From Chryseobacterium edaphi (GTDB lineage Bacteria > Bacteroidota > Bacteroidia > Flavobacteriales > Weeksellaceae), in assembly GCF_025628985.1 (NCBI RefSeq), contig NZ_JAOTEM010000003.1, forward strand, positions 310,001 through 374,000: a DNA stretch of 64,000 nt. The letters run 5' to 3'. Shown here one piece after another: positions 17,496 to 26,977 of this stretch. The translations under genes and the position numbers were made by a program. Positions within the stretch are counted from its first letter, which is position 1, and each line of letters starts with the position of its first letter. Under the pieces are notes generated by a model. The model had not been told where the DNA came from, ran no database searches, and worked only from the letters and a program-made list of their open reading frames with translations.

Positions 17496-19514
17496 TTATT
17501 TCTTGATGAATTTAATACTTTCAGAGATATTTTTATCTTTAATCGTAATAATATAAGTTCCTTTTACTAATTCAGCAACTCTCACTTGATTATTGTTAAT
17601 CTCACCCGCTTTTACAATTTGTCCTACAGCATTGTGTATTTCATATTTAGCTTTATTAGATACTTTTGTAATATTTAAAACATCAGTTGCAGGATTTGGA
17701 TAAATTGCAAATGTTTCTTTAATGATATCATTAGTTCCCAATGCTCCCAAGTTCAATGCTCTTGTCTGTTTTTTTGTATATGAAGAACCAACAATAACAT
17801 CAGCTCCTGCAGGAGTTTTAATATTATAGAACCCTCCATTACCATAAATACCATCGCCATATGTATCATTGATTGTGAATGTATAGCAATCATTCGTATT
17901 TAGCACCCAGTTTTGAGTAATCAATGAAGGAAGCGGCGTTGCAGATGTAGGATTAGGCACATCTGTATATGTGCTACTGCTATAAACAGTAACACCAGCA
18001 CTATTCTTAAGATTCCAGTTTACCTCAGAACCCCAATAATCTAATTGTAAATTAAATACAAAATTGGTTCCTGTATTTGTAACTACACCAGGATTACTAA
18101 AAGTACCTGTCAATGCATTATTAGATGTTCTCTGATCTGCTACTCCATTTACAGAAGTAAGATTAATTGTCATGGCTCCACTTGTTACTGTTGGCGGAAC
18201 AGGTAATGCTACAACCGCATATTTATTTTGTGCTAAATTACCAGACCAGTTAAATGAATAAGATGTTCCGTTTATAACGTAAGGAATAACTGCAGAGGTA
18301 AGAGCTGAAGTTCCTCTGTTAGTAAGAATAATCTTAATTGTAGATCCTGAACAAAGATTATCAAGCGAACATACACTTTCGAACTTTATCTCTGCATCAT
18401 TAGGAAATAAAGGAATTGCTAAATCTTTTGTAGAAGTTTTTAATTCAACTCTTCTAGGAGAGTTATTCATCACTGTTGTAATTCTATCTTTCTGATTCTG
18501 CGTAAAAATATTCATGCAGGTATCATTGGTATAATCCATATAGTTTTCTACCATTTCAAAAACGGATGGATTATCGCAGCTTGCAATGAATTTATTACAT
18601 GCATAATTTGCAGTATGCGCAGTAGGTGTATCTGCACAATAATCAGTAGCACAAGCACCATCACCCCAGATATGTCGTAATCCCAAAAAGTGTCCAACTT
18701 CATGAGTCATTGTTCTCCCTTTATCATATGGCGCATTCATAGGAAAACTTCCATAATCTGTACTTCCGAAAGTTGTATAATTTGCTACTACACCATCTGT
18801 ACTAGCAGCACCTCCTGCAGGCATCGGTATTGTAGAGTTAGATGGAAATTGAGCATATCCCAATAATGAACTATCAGAAAAATTCACACTCCACATGTTC
18901 ATGTATTGAGTAGGATCCCAAATAGTTGTTGGTTTTACATAACTATTAATATTACCCGTTGACCATTCTGGATAGCACAGATTCACTCTGTCTATACCAT
19001 TTGTAGGATTACCATTCGCATCAACTTTAGCCAATGCAAATTGAATCATGGTATCTGCACCCACTGCATTTGAATTAAACCCTGGCGTTCCTGCCATTCT
19101 ACGGAAATCCTGATTCATTACTGTAATCTGAGATTGAACCTGCTCATCAGTAATATTTGCACCAGTACCATAAGCTTCACCTGAGTGAATCACATGCACT
19201 ACTACAGGAATTGTAACAATACCTCCACTTGTAGATTTATTTGCCAGTCTTTCCTGTTTAGCTTTTTCAATCAACGGAGAAATCCAAGCTTCAAATTGAG
19301 CATTTGTCATTCTACTCGGATCGTTTCTTTGTAAATACTCTTCATATTCTACAAAAGAACATCGGTCAAAACCATTGCTTTTTGCTAATTCTTCTGATGA
19401 TTTCTTTTTAAAATCATCATTTATATTCGTTTTTTGTATTTGTTGAGCATAAATAGAAAACACCCCAATTGTAGCAAATGAAAACGATAAAAAAGATCTA
19501 TAAAATTTTTTCAT
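17496..19514 (-). CDS. T9SS-secreted M43 (pappalysin-type) metalloprotease
   Basis: This 672-residue secreted zinc protease belongs to the M43 cytophagalysin/pappalysin family. A signal peptide (1-23, ending VFSIYAQ) is followed by a propeptide and the catalytic domain with HEVGHFLGLRH at 271-281, where the histidines bind zinc and Glu272 is catalytic. Cysteines around 288-315 and the Met-turn segment ENYMDYTND follow. The rest is a beta-rich region, and the last 70 residues (about 602-672, starting FAIYPNPATD) form a type A sorting domain for type IX secretion. It has its own promoter and terminator. The substrate is unknown; protein degradation for nutrition is the usual role of such enzymes. 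Confidence 0.92.
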   Translation of the reverse strand: MKKFYRSFLSFSFATIGVFSIYAQQIQKTNINDDFKKKSSEELAKSNGFDRCSFVEYEEYLQRNDPSRMTNAQFEAWISPLIEKAKQERLANKSTSGGIVTIPVVVHVIHSGEAYGTGANITDEQVQSQITVMNQDFRRMAGTPGFNSNAVGADTMIQFALAKVDANGNPTNGIDRVNLCYPEWSTGNINSYVKPTTIWDPTQYMNMWSVNFSDSSLLGYAQFPSNSTIPMPAGGAASTDGVVANYTTFGSTDYGSFPMNAPYDKGRTMTHEVGHFLGLRHIWGDGACATDYCADTPTAHTANYACNKFIASCDNPSVFEMVENYMDYTNDTCMNIFTQNQKDRITTVMNNSPRRVELKTSTKDLAIPLFPNDAEIKFESVCSLDNLCSGSTIKIILTNRGTSALTSAVIPYVINGTSYSFNWSGNLAQNKYAVVALPVPPTVTSGAMTINLTSVNGVADQRTSNNALTGTFSNPGVVTNTGTNFVFNLQLDYWGSEVNWNLKNSAGVTVYSSSTYTDVPNPTSATPLPSLITQNWVLNTNDCYTFTINDTYGDGIYGNGGFYNIKTPAGADVIVGSSYTKKQTRALNLGALGTNDIIKETFAIYPNPATDVLNITKVSNKAKYEIHNAVGQIVKAGEINNNQVRVAELVKGTYIITIKDKNISESIKFIKK

Positions 19515-19532
19515 TTTTTTATTAATATTTCA

Positions 19533-19562
19533 CAAAGATATTCATTATGCGTGTAATTCAAA
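19533..19562 (-). promoter_or_regulatory. Promoter of the M43 protease gene
   Basis: On the minus strand this reads TTTG, 18 bases, TATCTTTG, a full match to the Bacteroidota -33/-7 consensus. The -7 element lies 18 bp upstream of the start codon. Confidence 0.75.
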
Positions 19563-19604
19563 AATTTATTTGTAATTTAATCAACGATTCTTAAACAAGA
19601 TTAA

Positions 19605-20069
19605 ATGAAAACTATTATATTATTATTTTTAATCACATCAATAACAGCATGTAACATGCAGAATAAATCGAATGCTCAAATTAATAATACCAAAGAAATG
19701 AAGTCAATTGAAAATATTGAAAAAATAGAACTTAAAGAACAGACAAGAGGAACCAACAGAATTTTCACAATAAAAAATGGTCAACTAGAAAATTCCACCA
19801 ATGGGAATATTATTTTTCAGGAATTACCAGAAAATAAATGGATGAAAATTTCAAAACTAGCTGAAAAAATTGATACTGAAAATATTTCCAAACTAATCGC
19901 TCCATCAAGTCACAGATATAGTGATGCTGCATTAGCATCCACTCTCATCATTCATAAAAACGGAAAAGAATATCAATCTTCAGATTTTGATTCTGGCAAT
20001 CCTCCTGCAGAACTTAAAGACCTTTATACAGAAATTCAGAGAATTATAGAAACAAAAAAGAGCAAGTAA
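19605..20069 (+). CDS. Small exported lipoprotein of unknown function
   Basis: This 154-residue protein starts with a lipoprotein signal peptide (hydrophobic IILLFLI, then lipobox SITAC with Cys16), so it is probably anchored in a membrane. The mature part is charged and mostly hydrophilic, with no recognised domain. It stands alone on the plus strand between two minus-strand units, so it has its own transcript. Its stop codon lies inside the loop of a terminator hairpin. No function can be assigned. Confidence 0.75.
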   Translation: MKTIILLFLITSITACNMQNKSNAQINNTKEMKSIENIEKIELKEQTRGTNRIFTIKNGQLENSTNGNIIFQELPENKWMKISKLAEKIDTENISKLIAPSSHRYSDAALASTLIIHKNGKEYQSSDFDSGNPPAELKDLYTEIQRIIETKKSK

Positions 20070-20083
20070 ATCTGCTCTTTTTT
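20054..20083. terminator. Bidirectional terminator overlapping a stop codon
   Basis: An 11-bp stem, AAAAAAGAGCA at 20054-20064 and its complement at 20073-20083, encloses the TAA of the lipoprotein gene in its loop. The A-run and T-run on the two sides let it serve both this gene and the convergent DUF6048 gene. Confidence 0.8.
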
Positions 20084-20748
20084 TAAAACTTATACGCAAT
20101 ATTCCACGCAAAGCCCATTGTAAATTTAGAAGAACTTCTTCCAAATCCCGGAACAATCATTGGAACAACTTCATCCTGTTTTGACGTTGTTACCAAATAT
20201 CTAGGTTGCATATTTACGTCAATGAAAAAATTGGATTCAAAAAGCTGTACTCTTCCGCCAATTGTACCTTCAAGCCAGAAAGAAGATTGAGACGATGCCG
20301 GCAAAGAAATAGACGAGCTGCTTCCACCAAAACCACGAATCGGAATTGCAAAATATTCCTGATTATAGAATGAGCCGGCTAATTTTGCACCTCCGTAGAA
20401 ACCGTTAAACTCATTTTCACGATCTTTTGCCAACATATAAAATGCTCCAACTTTAAAAAAAGGACCATTTGCTGTAGCATCGTAGCCATTTTTCTGATAA
20501 ATATTTTTCTCAAATCCTGCCTCAACAATTCCGTGGATGTTGTCTTTTATTTTTGACGAGATAAATCCCTGAAATAGTTGTCTGTCCGAAAAAAAAGAAA
20601 TACCGGTATTCAAAACATCAACACCAACCATAAAGTTGGGCTCATATTTCCATTTTTCTTTTACGGCTTCTTTCTTTTCCTGTGCAGAAAACAAGAGTCC
20701 TAATAGACTAAAAAACGAGGTAAAGATTAGTTTTTTCTTCATTTTCAA
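20083..20748 (-). CDS. DUF6048 family exported protein
   Basis: This 221-residue protein has a signal peptide (about 1-22, ending LLFSAQ). Its mature part alternates aromatic and glycine residues and ends in an aromatic residue (AWNIAYKF), as in outer-membrane beta-barrel proteins. It resembles DUF6048, a Bacteroidota family whose function is unknown. It overlaps the DUF6452 gene by 41 bp and closes a unit running from rlmD. A second ATG two codons in could be the real start. A barrel in the outer membrane is an inference. Confidence 0.78.
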   Translation of the reverse strand: MKMKKKLIFTSFFSLLGLLFSAQEKKEAVKEKWKYEPNFMVGVDVLNTGISFFSDRQLFQGFISSKIKDNIHGIVEAGFEKNIYQKNGYDATANGPFFKVGAFYMLAKDRENEFNGFYGGAKLAGSFYNQEYFAIPIRGFGGSSSSISLPASSQSSFWLEGTIGGRVQLFESNFFIDVNMQPRYLVTTSKQDEVVPMIVPGFGRSSSKFTMGFAWNIAYKF

Positions 20749-21172
20749 TAAAATTTTGTCCGGGTTCCAGTTTTACAATAGGAGTTGCTTTTAATAATTG
20801 TCCGCTTACATTTTCATAATTCAACTTTGCACCGCAACCTGGAGAAACATAAATTGATTTTGTAGTATAATTTACACGTACTTTTGATGAATCTCCTTTT
20901 CTTTGGATTTTCACAAACAAATCGGTGAAGGGAGAATCGTCAACACGAAGCGGAATCAAGATAGAGTCTGCATTTCTGCTCCAACCCAAATCAACAGTTC
21001 TCACTCCATAATTTACGTAGACTTTTATTGAATCTAACTTTGTGACTTTATCTGCTTTTTTAAACATGATTTTCATTCTCGGCGTACCTTCTCCGCTTTC
21101 GCAGATGTCATCGTCTCCACCGCATGAAATTATCATGAGAGATAATATTAAGAATGACAGTAATCTTTTCAT
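20708..21172 (-). CDS. DUF6452 family lipoprotein
   Basis: This 154-residue protein has a lipoprotein signal peptide with the lipobox MIISC (Cys17) followed by GGDDD, a sorting pattern common for flavobacterial lipoproteins. It resembles DUF6452, found next to DUF6048 in Flavobacteriia. The two genes overlap by 41 bp, which suggests that their products work together, perhaps at the outer membrane. No enzyme motif is present. Confidence 0.78.
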   Translation of the reverse strand: MKRLLSFLILSLMIISCGGDDDICESGEGTPRMKIMFKKADKVTKLDSIKVYVNYGVRTVDLGWSRNADSILIPLRVDDSPFTDLFVKIQRKGDSSKVRVNYTTKSIYVSPGCGAKLNYENVSGQLLKATPIVKLEPGQNFIENEEKTNLYLVF

Positions 21173-21179
21173 TTTTAAA

Positions 21180-23660
21180 TTATTTTGGATCTAAAGCCTT
21201 TTCAATACGGAAAACCAAGTCTTCATAATGATATTTATTCACCAAATCTGAAGCTGTTTTCGCTGAAAGTTCTTTTTTGATTGTATTTAAATTTCCTCTT
21301 ACCAAAGCTGAAACATCAGATGTGTCTGACGATTTATTATCAACGAGTTTTATTAAAGAATCGATATAATTTCTCTGAAGATTTCTTCCGTAAATATCTG
21401 TTTTTTCATTTTTAAGAATCGAAGTATTTAAATCTGAAAGCAATTCAATCACAGAATAGGTGTTTTGTTCAACAGCTTCCATCTGATACATATTCTGCAA
21501 AACCATCGGACTCAAAATTCTTCCCAAAACTCCATTCTGAATTTCTTCAACTGTTTTTACGGGAGTTTTGCCTGTTTTCTCAAAAACATCTTTTTTGATC
21601 AGCCATTGAGGAGTAGTGAAAATATTTTCACTTAAAAATTTCATGGCTTCTTTCTGATCTTTTTTAGCAACAACTTCATAAACTGCTCCGGATTGCTCTG
21701 CGGTTTTCGAGGTTTCCATTTGTCCGCCAATGTATTTTGAAACGTGTCCCAAATATCTTCTGAACTGTGATGTTACCTGATCATACATCATATCAAGATT
21801 TGCATAATCTTCATTTGGAGTTTCCGTCCATTTTTCTAAATTATCAACAATTCTCTGAAGATTTTTGATTCCGTAAGTGCTTGCAATCATTGCATTGTCA
21901 CCCACTTGTTCACTTTGTGATCTTGGATCTAAAGGATTCGATTCTGTACCGAACCAAAGTCTTTCATTTTTAAGATTTTTGATTACCCAATCATTCAGAT
22001 ATTTCTTTTCTGATTCGGGAGTTTTATATTGATTAAATCTTTTGTAACCCCACTCGATTGCCCAATCGTCGTAGTCTCCGATTCTTGGGAAAATTCCGGC
22101 ATCACCGATATTATCTTCCGGTTGTGCAACATAATTAAATCTTGCATAATCCATAATTGAAGGAGTGTGACCATTCTTTTCCAGCCATTTTTTATCTCTC
22201 AACTTTTCTACAGGAACGGTTGAGCTTGAACCATAATTGTGTCTTAAACCTAGAGTGTGCCCAACTTCGTGAGAAGATACAAAACGAATCAACTCGCCCA
22301 TTAATTTATCTTCAAATTCAATTTTTCTCGCTCGCGGATCATTTGGAGAAGCCTGTACAAAATACCAGTTTCTCAACAACATCATTACATTGTGATACCA
22401 GTTGATATGACTTTCAAGAATTTCACCTGTTCGCGGATCGGCAATTGAAGGACCTGAAGCATTCGGAACATCTGAAGGTTTGTAAACAATCGCTGAAAAT
22501 CTTGCATCTTCCAAACTCCATTCTGTATCAACTTTCGGATCAGGAACTTTTGCGACAATCGCATTTTTGAAACCCGCTTTTTCAAAAGCTTTCTGCCAAT
22601 CATTTACTCCCTGTATTAAATAAGGAACCCATTTTTTTGGTGTTGCCGGATCGATGTAAAATACAATCGGTTTTGCTGGTTCAACCAGTTCTCCTCTATT
22701 GTATTTTTCCAAATCCTGAGGTTTTGGCTCAAGTCGCCATCTTTTAACCAAAGAAATCTTTTTTACTCCTTGTGGATCAAGATCGAAATCTGTGTATCCG
22801 ACGGTAAAATATCCAACTCTCGGATCAAAATATCTCGACTGCATTTTATTTTCCGGAAGAAGTACAAATGAAGAATTGATTTCTACCGTATAATTTCCGC
22901 TGATTTTCGGAGTTGGTCTTCCCGGAATTGCCGGAGCTGCAGGTGTTCCTAATGTTCTTGCGAAAGTTTTTGTAGTGTTAATTTCAATATTTGTCGGGAA
23001 CGATTTCACAAAATTTACAAATGACATATCTTTCTGGAAAGTTCCGACTCTGTAAGAATCTTTAGACCAGACAGAAAAAGAAGTCAGTTCATTATCAGAA
23101 TTTAAAACATCGGTCACTTCAATAACAGATGAGTTTTTCTTGATTCCGTATGCCTTTACATCAAAAGATTTAATAATAGACTGTACATTGTTTCTCGTCA
23201 CCGAATTATACATATCAGAAGTAGAATCTTTTGCATAATCAACGTGTGAAATTGCTCTTAAAAGAATTTTATCTTTCTGACCTTTTTCAAAAGCAATCAC
23301 TTGCTGCCCGATTTGATCTCCTGCATAACCTGAAGTCCCGGAACGCATTCCTGCAGCGGCTTTCGTTAATCTTGTCACCAAAAGAAATTCCTTTTTCAGC
23401 ATAGAATCCGGAATTTCAAAATAATATTTGTCATCAACCTTATGAACTGTAAAAACCCCTTGATCAGAAACCGCTTTATCGGTAATGATTTCTTTATAAG
23501 GCTTGATCAGGCTTTTCTTTTTATCATCTTTTTTTACAACGGCAGTATCTTTTTTTACAGCAGCAGAATCTTTAGATTTTTCCTGAGAAAATAAATTCTG
23601 CTGACAGAAAACTAAAGCTGCCAATAAGAAGAATGCTTTACAGTTCTTTATCATATTCAA
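21180..23660 (-). CDS. Zinc-dependent metalloprotease (DUF5117/DUF4953 type)
   Basis: This 826-residue exported protein has a signal peptide ending QNLFSQ (about residue 26), a lysine-rich linker, an N-terminal DUF5117-like region (about 60-310) and a metalloprotease region. The extended zinc motif HEVGHTLGLRH lies at 464-474, with a later SIMDYARFN Met-turn. Such proteins are usual in Bacteroidota, but their substrates are unknown. It sits 35 bp downstream of rlmD and 7 bp upstream of the DUF6452 gene. It lacks a T9SS sorting domain, so the periplasm is the likely site. Confidence 0.9.
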   Translation of the reverse strand: MNMIKNCKAFFLLAALVFCQQNLFSQEKSKDSAAVKKDTAVVKKDDKKKSLIKPYKEIITDKAVSDQGVFTVHKVDDKYYFEIPDSMLKKEFLLVTRLTKAAAGMRSGTSGYAGDQIGQQVIAFEKGQKDKILLRAISHVDYAKDSTSDMYNSVTRNNVQSIIKSFDVKAYGIKKNSSVIEVTDVLNSDNELTSFSVWSKDSYRVGTFQKDMSFVNFVKSFPTNIEINTTKTFARTLGTPAAPAIPGRPTPKISGNYTVEINSSFVLLPENKMQSRYFDPRVGYFTVGYTDFDLDPQGVKKISLVKRWRLEPKPQDLEKYNRGELVEPAKPIVFYIDPATPKKWVPYLIQGVNDWQKAFEKAGFKNAIVAKVPDPKVDTEWSLEDARFSAIVYKPSDVPNASGPSIADPRTGEILESHINWYHNVMMLLRNWYFVQASPNDPRARKIEFEDKLMGELIRFVSSHEVGHTLGLRHNYGSSSTVPVEKLRDKKWLEKNGHTPSIMDYARFNYVAQPEDNIGDAGIFPRIGDYDDWAIEWGYKRFNQYKTPESEKKYLNDWVIKNLKNERLWFGTESNPLDPRSQSEQVGDNAMIASTYGIKNLQRIVDNLEKWTETPNEDYANLDMMYDQVTSQFRRYLGHVSKYIGGQMETSKTAEQSGAVYEVVAKKDQKEAMKFLSENIFTTPQWLIKKDVFEKTGKTPVKTVEEIQNGVLGRILSPMVLQNMYQMEAVEQNTYSVIELLSDLNTSILKNEKTDIYGRNLQRNYIDSLIKLVDNKSSDTSDVSALVRGNLNTIKKELSAKTASDLVNKYHYEDLVFRIEKALDPK

Positions 23661-23695
23661 TATTATTTGGATTTTATTAATTCAAATTTAAATAA

Positions 23696-25102
23696 TTATT
23701 TTTTCACCAATAGTGCAATGTTTTCTACATGATGCGTTTGCGGGAACATATCTACCGGTAAAATTTTCACCAAAGTATAATGATCTTTCATCAATGCTAA
23801 ATCTCTTGCCTGAGTTGCCGAATTACAGCTTACATACACTACTTTTTTAGGAGCTAATTTTAAAATTTGCTCTACCACTTTTTGGTGCATTCCGTCTCTT
23901 GGCGGGTCGGTAATCAATACATCTGCTTTCGGATGATTTTCCATAAATTCATCATTGAAGACATTTTTCATATCTCCACAATAGAATGTAGTATTGGTCA
24001 AACCGTTTAATTCAGCGTGTTCAATTGCTGCGTCAATAGCTTCCTGTACAGATTCAATTCCGATCACATGTTTTGCATTTCTTGCAACATATTGAGCGAT
24101 TGTTCCGGTTCCTGTATATAGATCGTAAACCACTTCATCACCTTTTAAATCAGCGAATTCAAGTGTTTTTCTATATAATTCTAAAGCCTGTTTGTAATTT
24201 GTCTGAAAGAATGATTTTGGACCTATTTTAAATTTCAGACCATCCATTTCTTCCATTAAAAATCCTTCACCGAAATAAGTTTCTACATTCAGATCGTAGA
24301 TAGAATCATTCTGTTTTGGATTGATCGCATAAACCAAAGTTTTGATCTGTGGGAATTGCTCTAATAAATAATCGAAAAGCTTTATTCTGTTCGCTTTTTC
24401 TTCTCTGTACAATTGAAACAAAACCATCCATTCTCCTGCAGAATTTTGTCTCATCATTAAAGTTCTTAGAAAACCTTTCTGTTCTCTAACATCGAAAAAG
24501 TCTAAACCATTTTCAATTCCGAAATTTCTTACGGCCAAACGAATTGCATTCGACGGATCTTCCTGTAACCAGCATTCTTTTAAGTCAAGAATTTTGCTCC
24601 ACATTCCGGGAATGTGAAAACCAAGGGCATCTCTGCTTCCGTAGTTTTCCTCAGAACTGATCTCGTACTGAGTCAGCCATCTTGCATTGGAGAAAGAAAA
24701 TTCCATCTTATTTCTATAGAAATACTGCTCTTCTGCACCTAAAATCGGAACGGTTTCGAAATCATCGATTCCGCCAATTCTTTTAATATTATTGTAAACC
24801 TCTTCCTGTTTAAAGTCAAGCTGTTTTTCGTAGCTCATATTCTGCCACTTACAACCTCCGCAAGTCCCAAAATGAATACACTTTGGCTCTACTCTGAATG
24901 GAGATTTTTCAACAATTTCTTTTACATCAGCCTCAAAATATTTTGACTTTGACTTTTTCACTCTAGCATTCACCACATCTCCCGGAATGGCTCCTGAAAC
25001 CAAAACGGTTTTTCCTTCTTCGGTTTTTCCGATGGCAACACCTTTTGCACCAGCAGCAAATAATTTTATATTCTCAAGAATGACGTCTTTCTTCTTTCTC
25101 AT
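23696..25102 (-). CDS. rlmD: 23S rRNA (uracil-5-)-methyltransferase, RlmD type
   Basis: RlmD methylates a uracil of 23S rRNA (U1939 in E. coli) using S-adenosylmethionine. The 468-residue protein has an N-terminal TRAM domain (about 8-62), an iron-sulfur cysteine cluster CIHFGTCGGC (Cys75, 81, 84), and a C-terminal methyltransferase domain. Visible motifs are LYTGTGTIAQ (SAM site), ITDPPRDGMH and YVSCNSATQARDL with the catalytic cysteine. RumB or TrmA relatives are possible, but the TRAM domain and Fe-S cysteines favour RlmD. It heads a minus-strand unit with the metalloprotease, DUF6452 and DUF6048 genes. Confidence 0.92.
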   Translation of the reverse strand: MRKKKDVILENIKLFAAGAKGVAIGKTEEGKTVLVSGAIPGDVVNARVKKSKSKYFEADVKEIVEKSPFRVEPKCIHFGTCGGCKWQNMSYEKQLDFKQEEVYNNIKRIGGIDDFETVPILGAEEQYFYRNKMEFSFSNARWLTQYEISSEENYGSRDALGFHIPGMWSKILDLKECWLQEDPSNAIRLAVRNFGIENGLDFFDVREQKGFLRTLMMRQNSAGEWMVLFQLYREEKANRIKLFDYLLEQFPQIKTLVYAINPKQNDSIYDLNVETYFGEGFLMEEMDGLKFKIGPKSFFQTNYKQALELYRKTLEFADLKGDEVVYDLYTGTGTIAQYVARNAKHVIGIESVQEAIDAAIEHAELNGLTNTTFYCGDMKNVFNDEFMENHPKADVLITDPPRDGMHQKVVEQILKLAPKKVVYVSCNSATQARDLALMKDHYTLVKILPVDMFPQTHHVENIALLVKK

Positions 25103-25196
25103 ATCAATTTCTATCGCTACGGAGGTAACTTTCTATTTTCAGCTCCGTAAATTTTCTATTTTTCTATAAACTGATTCACCTTTCGGTTTCACTTTG

Positions 25197-25204
25197 CAAA
25201 AATA
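25197..25204 (-). promoter_or_regulatory. -7 promoter element of rlmD
   Basis: Read on the minus strand this is TATTTTTG, matching TAnnTTTG, about 95 bp upstream of the rlmD start and just downstream of the terminator of the neighbouring unit. Confidence 0.45.
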
Positions 25205-25208
25205 CAAT

Positions 25209-25240
25209 AAAAAAAACCTTATCCGAAGACAAGGTTTTTT
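25209..25240 (-). terminator. Terminator of the thioredoxin-like lipoprotein gene
   Basis: A 10-bp stem, AAAAAACCTT and AAGGTTTTTT, has a 10-base loop and lies 18 bp past the stop codon at 25258. A-runs on the plus strand give the U-run on the minus strand. Confidence 0.75.
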
Positions 25241-25257
25241 CTATTATATAAGTTTTA

Positions 25258-26793
25258 TTATTTTGTCTGAGCCGGTTGCTGAGGAGCAGCTTCCACAGGA
25301 GGAGCTTGCTGCATATTCATTTGTGGCATCATCTGTTGTTGTGGAGCAACTTTAGGAGCAGAAAGACCTGTCTGTTTGTCTAGAACTGTAATCAAGTCTG
25401 CATCACCTAAATTAACGAATGATCTGCTTGCAACTTTACCGTTTTTATCTACTACGATGAAGTTTGGTAATTTGAATCCGTAAACTCCGTATTTTTTAGC
25501 AATATCAGAGTTAAGACCTCCTTCTGCATAAACATTCGTTCCTTGAATTCCTTTCATCATTGCATTACTGGTTTTCGTAAACTGATCTTTAGTATCATCT
25601 AAATTTACAAATACGAAATTCATTTTAGACTTATAGAAATTCACCACTTCTTTCAATACAGGAACTGTACCTTCTGCGATGTAAGGGTTCCAAGATGCAT
25701 AGAAAACCAACACATAAGGCTTTCCTTTATTATCGCTCAATTTGTAAGCTGATCCGTCTGCTTTCACTAAAGAAGCTTCAGGAGCGTCATCACCGATTTT
25801 GAATCCGTTGATCGTAAATTGCATTTTTTTGATATCAGCTTTAATTCCTGCATCTTTAATGTCTTCTTCGATGATCTTCTTGATTTTATCAGTTGTTTTA
25901 GCCGGAGTCTGTGGATGAATATCCGACTGTGCCATTACAAATGCCAATAAATAATCTTTAGTCACCTGAGAAACCTCTTTCTGAGACTTCAAGAAATCAT
26001 TAAATAATTCTGAAGTTGTGATATCTGTCTTTCCTTTGCTTTTTGCTTCAGCAAATTTTTGGAATTCAGGACTCATTTTAGTTAAAAGATACTGTCTGTA
26101 GAAAGGGCTTGTTTTCACCATTTCGTCATTGTTTTCTTTTAATTTATTTTCGTAATCTGTAAATACTTTTCCTAATTTGAAAGAAGGGTTTCCAGACATT
26201 TGCTTTTTGGTCATTTCATAATTAACCATAAGGTTAAGAATTGCCGTTTTAGCATCTGTTCTCTTCCACTCTACCACTTCTTTACCAGGATTATATTTTT
26301 TTACATTCTCGTCGATATTTTTGTTGATATCAGCTTCAATCTTCTGCATTCCTTTTACATAAGAAGATTCATCACCTGCCATCAATTGTTGAATATTCAA
26401 TCCTTGACCATAAGTAGAAAGAAATTTCTGACTCGCCTGGAAGAAATCGTTATCATTTTTGGCATCACCTGTAACTACATATTCAGCAGGGAAAGTAGCT
26501 GCACTTCCTGAGATGTTTACAGTTTGACCACCTTTAAGGAAGATTAAATTTTGCTTTCCTGCATAGTTGATAACGTACATTCCGTTTTTAGGAGCTTCAA
26601 AAGTTCCCGCGAAATTTCCGTCCTTATCTAAGCCCATGTTGATCAATGGTAATGTAGCAACACCGGAAGCTTCTACAAATTCTACCCTTTCTAAAGGAGC
26701 ACTTCCTGCAATTTTTCCTTTTACTTCAACTTTTTTTGAACAAGACATTGCAAATATTGCAATGACAAATAACAAAAGATATTTTTTAATCAT
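25258..26793 (-). CDS. Thioredoxin-fold lipoprotein lacking the CxxC active site
   Basis: This protein of about 511 residues begins with a lipoprotein signal peptide (lipobox AMSC, Cys18 from the ATG at 26793; an upstream ATG at 26829 would put a charged tail before it and is less likely). The N-terminal part resembles the DUF4369-type domain that precedes thioredoxin domains in Bacteroidota. The C-terminal part is a TlpA/AhpC-like thioredoxin fold (GDDAPEASLVKADGS, then VLVFYASW). Where WCxxC is expected the sequence is WNPYI, so both cysteines are absent. The lipobox cysteine is the only cysteine in the protein. A Gln/Pro/Met-rich tail ends it. A binding or scaffold role instead of a disulfide role is inferred. 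Confidence 0.85.
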   Translation of the reverse strand: MIKKYLLLFVIAIFAMSCSKKVEVKGKIAGSAPLERVEFVEASGVATLPLINMGLDKDGNFAGTFEAPKNGMYVINYAGKQNLIFLKGGQTVNISGSAATFPAEYVVTGDAKNDNDFFQASQKFLSTYGQGLNIQQLMAGDESSYVKGMQKIEADINKNIDENVKKYNPGKEVVEWKRTDAKTAILNLMVNYEMTKKQMSGNPSFKLGKVFTDYENKLKENNDEMVKTSPFYRQYLLTKMSPEFQKFAEAKSKGKTDITTSELFNDFLKSQKEVSQVTKDYLLAFVMAQSDIHPQTPAKTTDKIKKIIEEDIKDAGIKADIKKMQFTINGFKIGDDAPEASLVKADGSAYKLSDNKGKPYVLVFYASWNPYIAEGTVPVLKEVVNFYKSKMNFVFVNLDDTKDQFTKTSNAMMKGIQGTNVYAEGGLNSDIAKKYGVYGFKLPNFIVVDKNGKVASRSFVNLGDADLITVLDKQTGLSAPKVAPQQQMMPQMNMQQAPPVEAAPQQPAQTK

Positions 26794-26859
26794 TAGTATA
26801 ATATTATTTTTTTTGAATGATTGAATCATTCGATTTCATTTTAAATTTTAATAATGAAG

Positions 26860-26867
26860 CAAAAATA
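26860..26867 (-). promoter_or_regulatory. -7 promoter element of the thioredoxin-like gene
   Basis: TATTTTTG on the minus strand matches TAnnTTTG about 65 bp upstream of the preferred ATG at 26793. Confidence 0.45.
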
Positions 26868-26921
26868 AGTTTTTCGATAAACTTACTGCTATTTAATATT
26901 TGATTTTATGAAAGATTTAAC

Positions 26922-26957
26922 TAAAAATTTCGCCTTCATTGAAGAAGACGAAATTTT
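26922..26957 (-). terminator. Terminator of the succinate dehydrogenase operon
   Basis: A 9-bp stem, AAAATTTCG at 26924-26932 and CGAAATTTT at 26949-26957, has an inner CTTC/GAAG pairing. It lies 20 bp past the sdhB stop codon. The minus-strand U-run is short, so efficiency is uncertain. Confidence 0.6.
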
Positions 26958-26977
26958 AAATATATTTTTCAACCAGA

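Noticed and set aside
22385-22603. 72-residue frame inside the DUF5117 metalloprotease gene
   Set aside because: It is a shadow frame; the long metalloprotease frame with its zinc motif explains the DNA.
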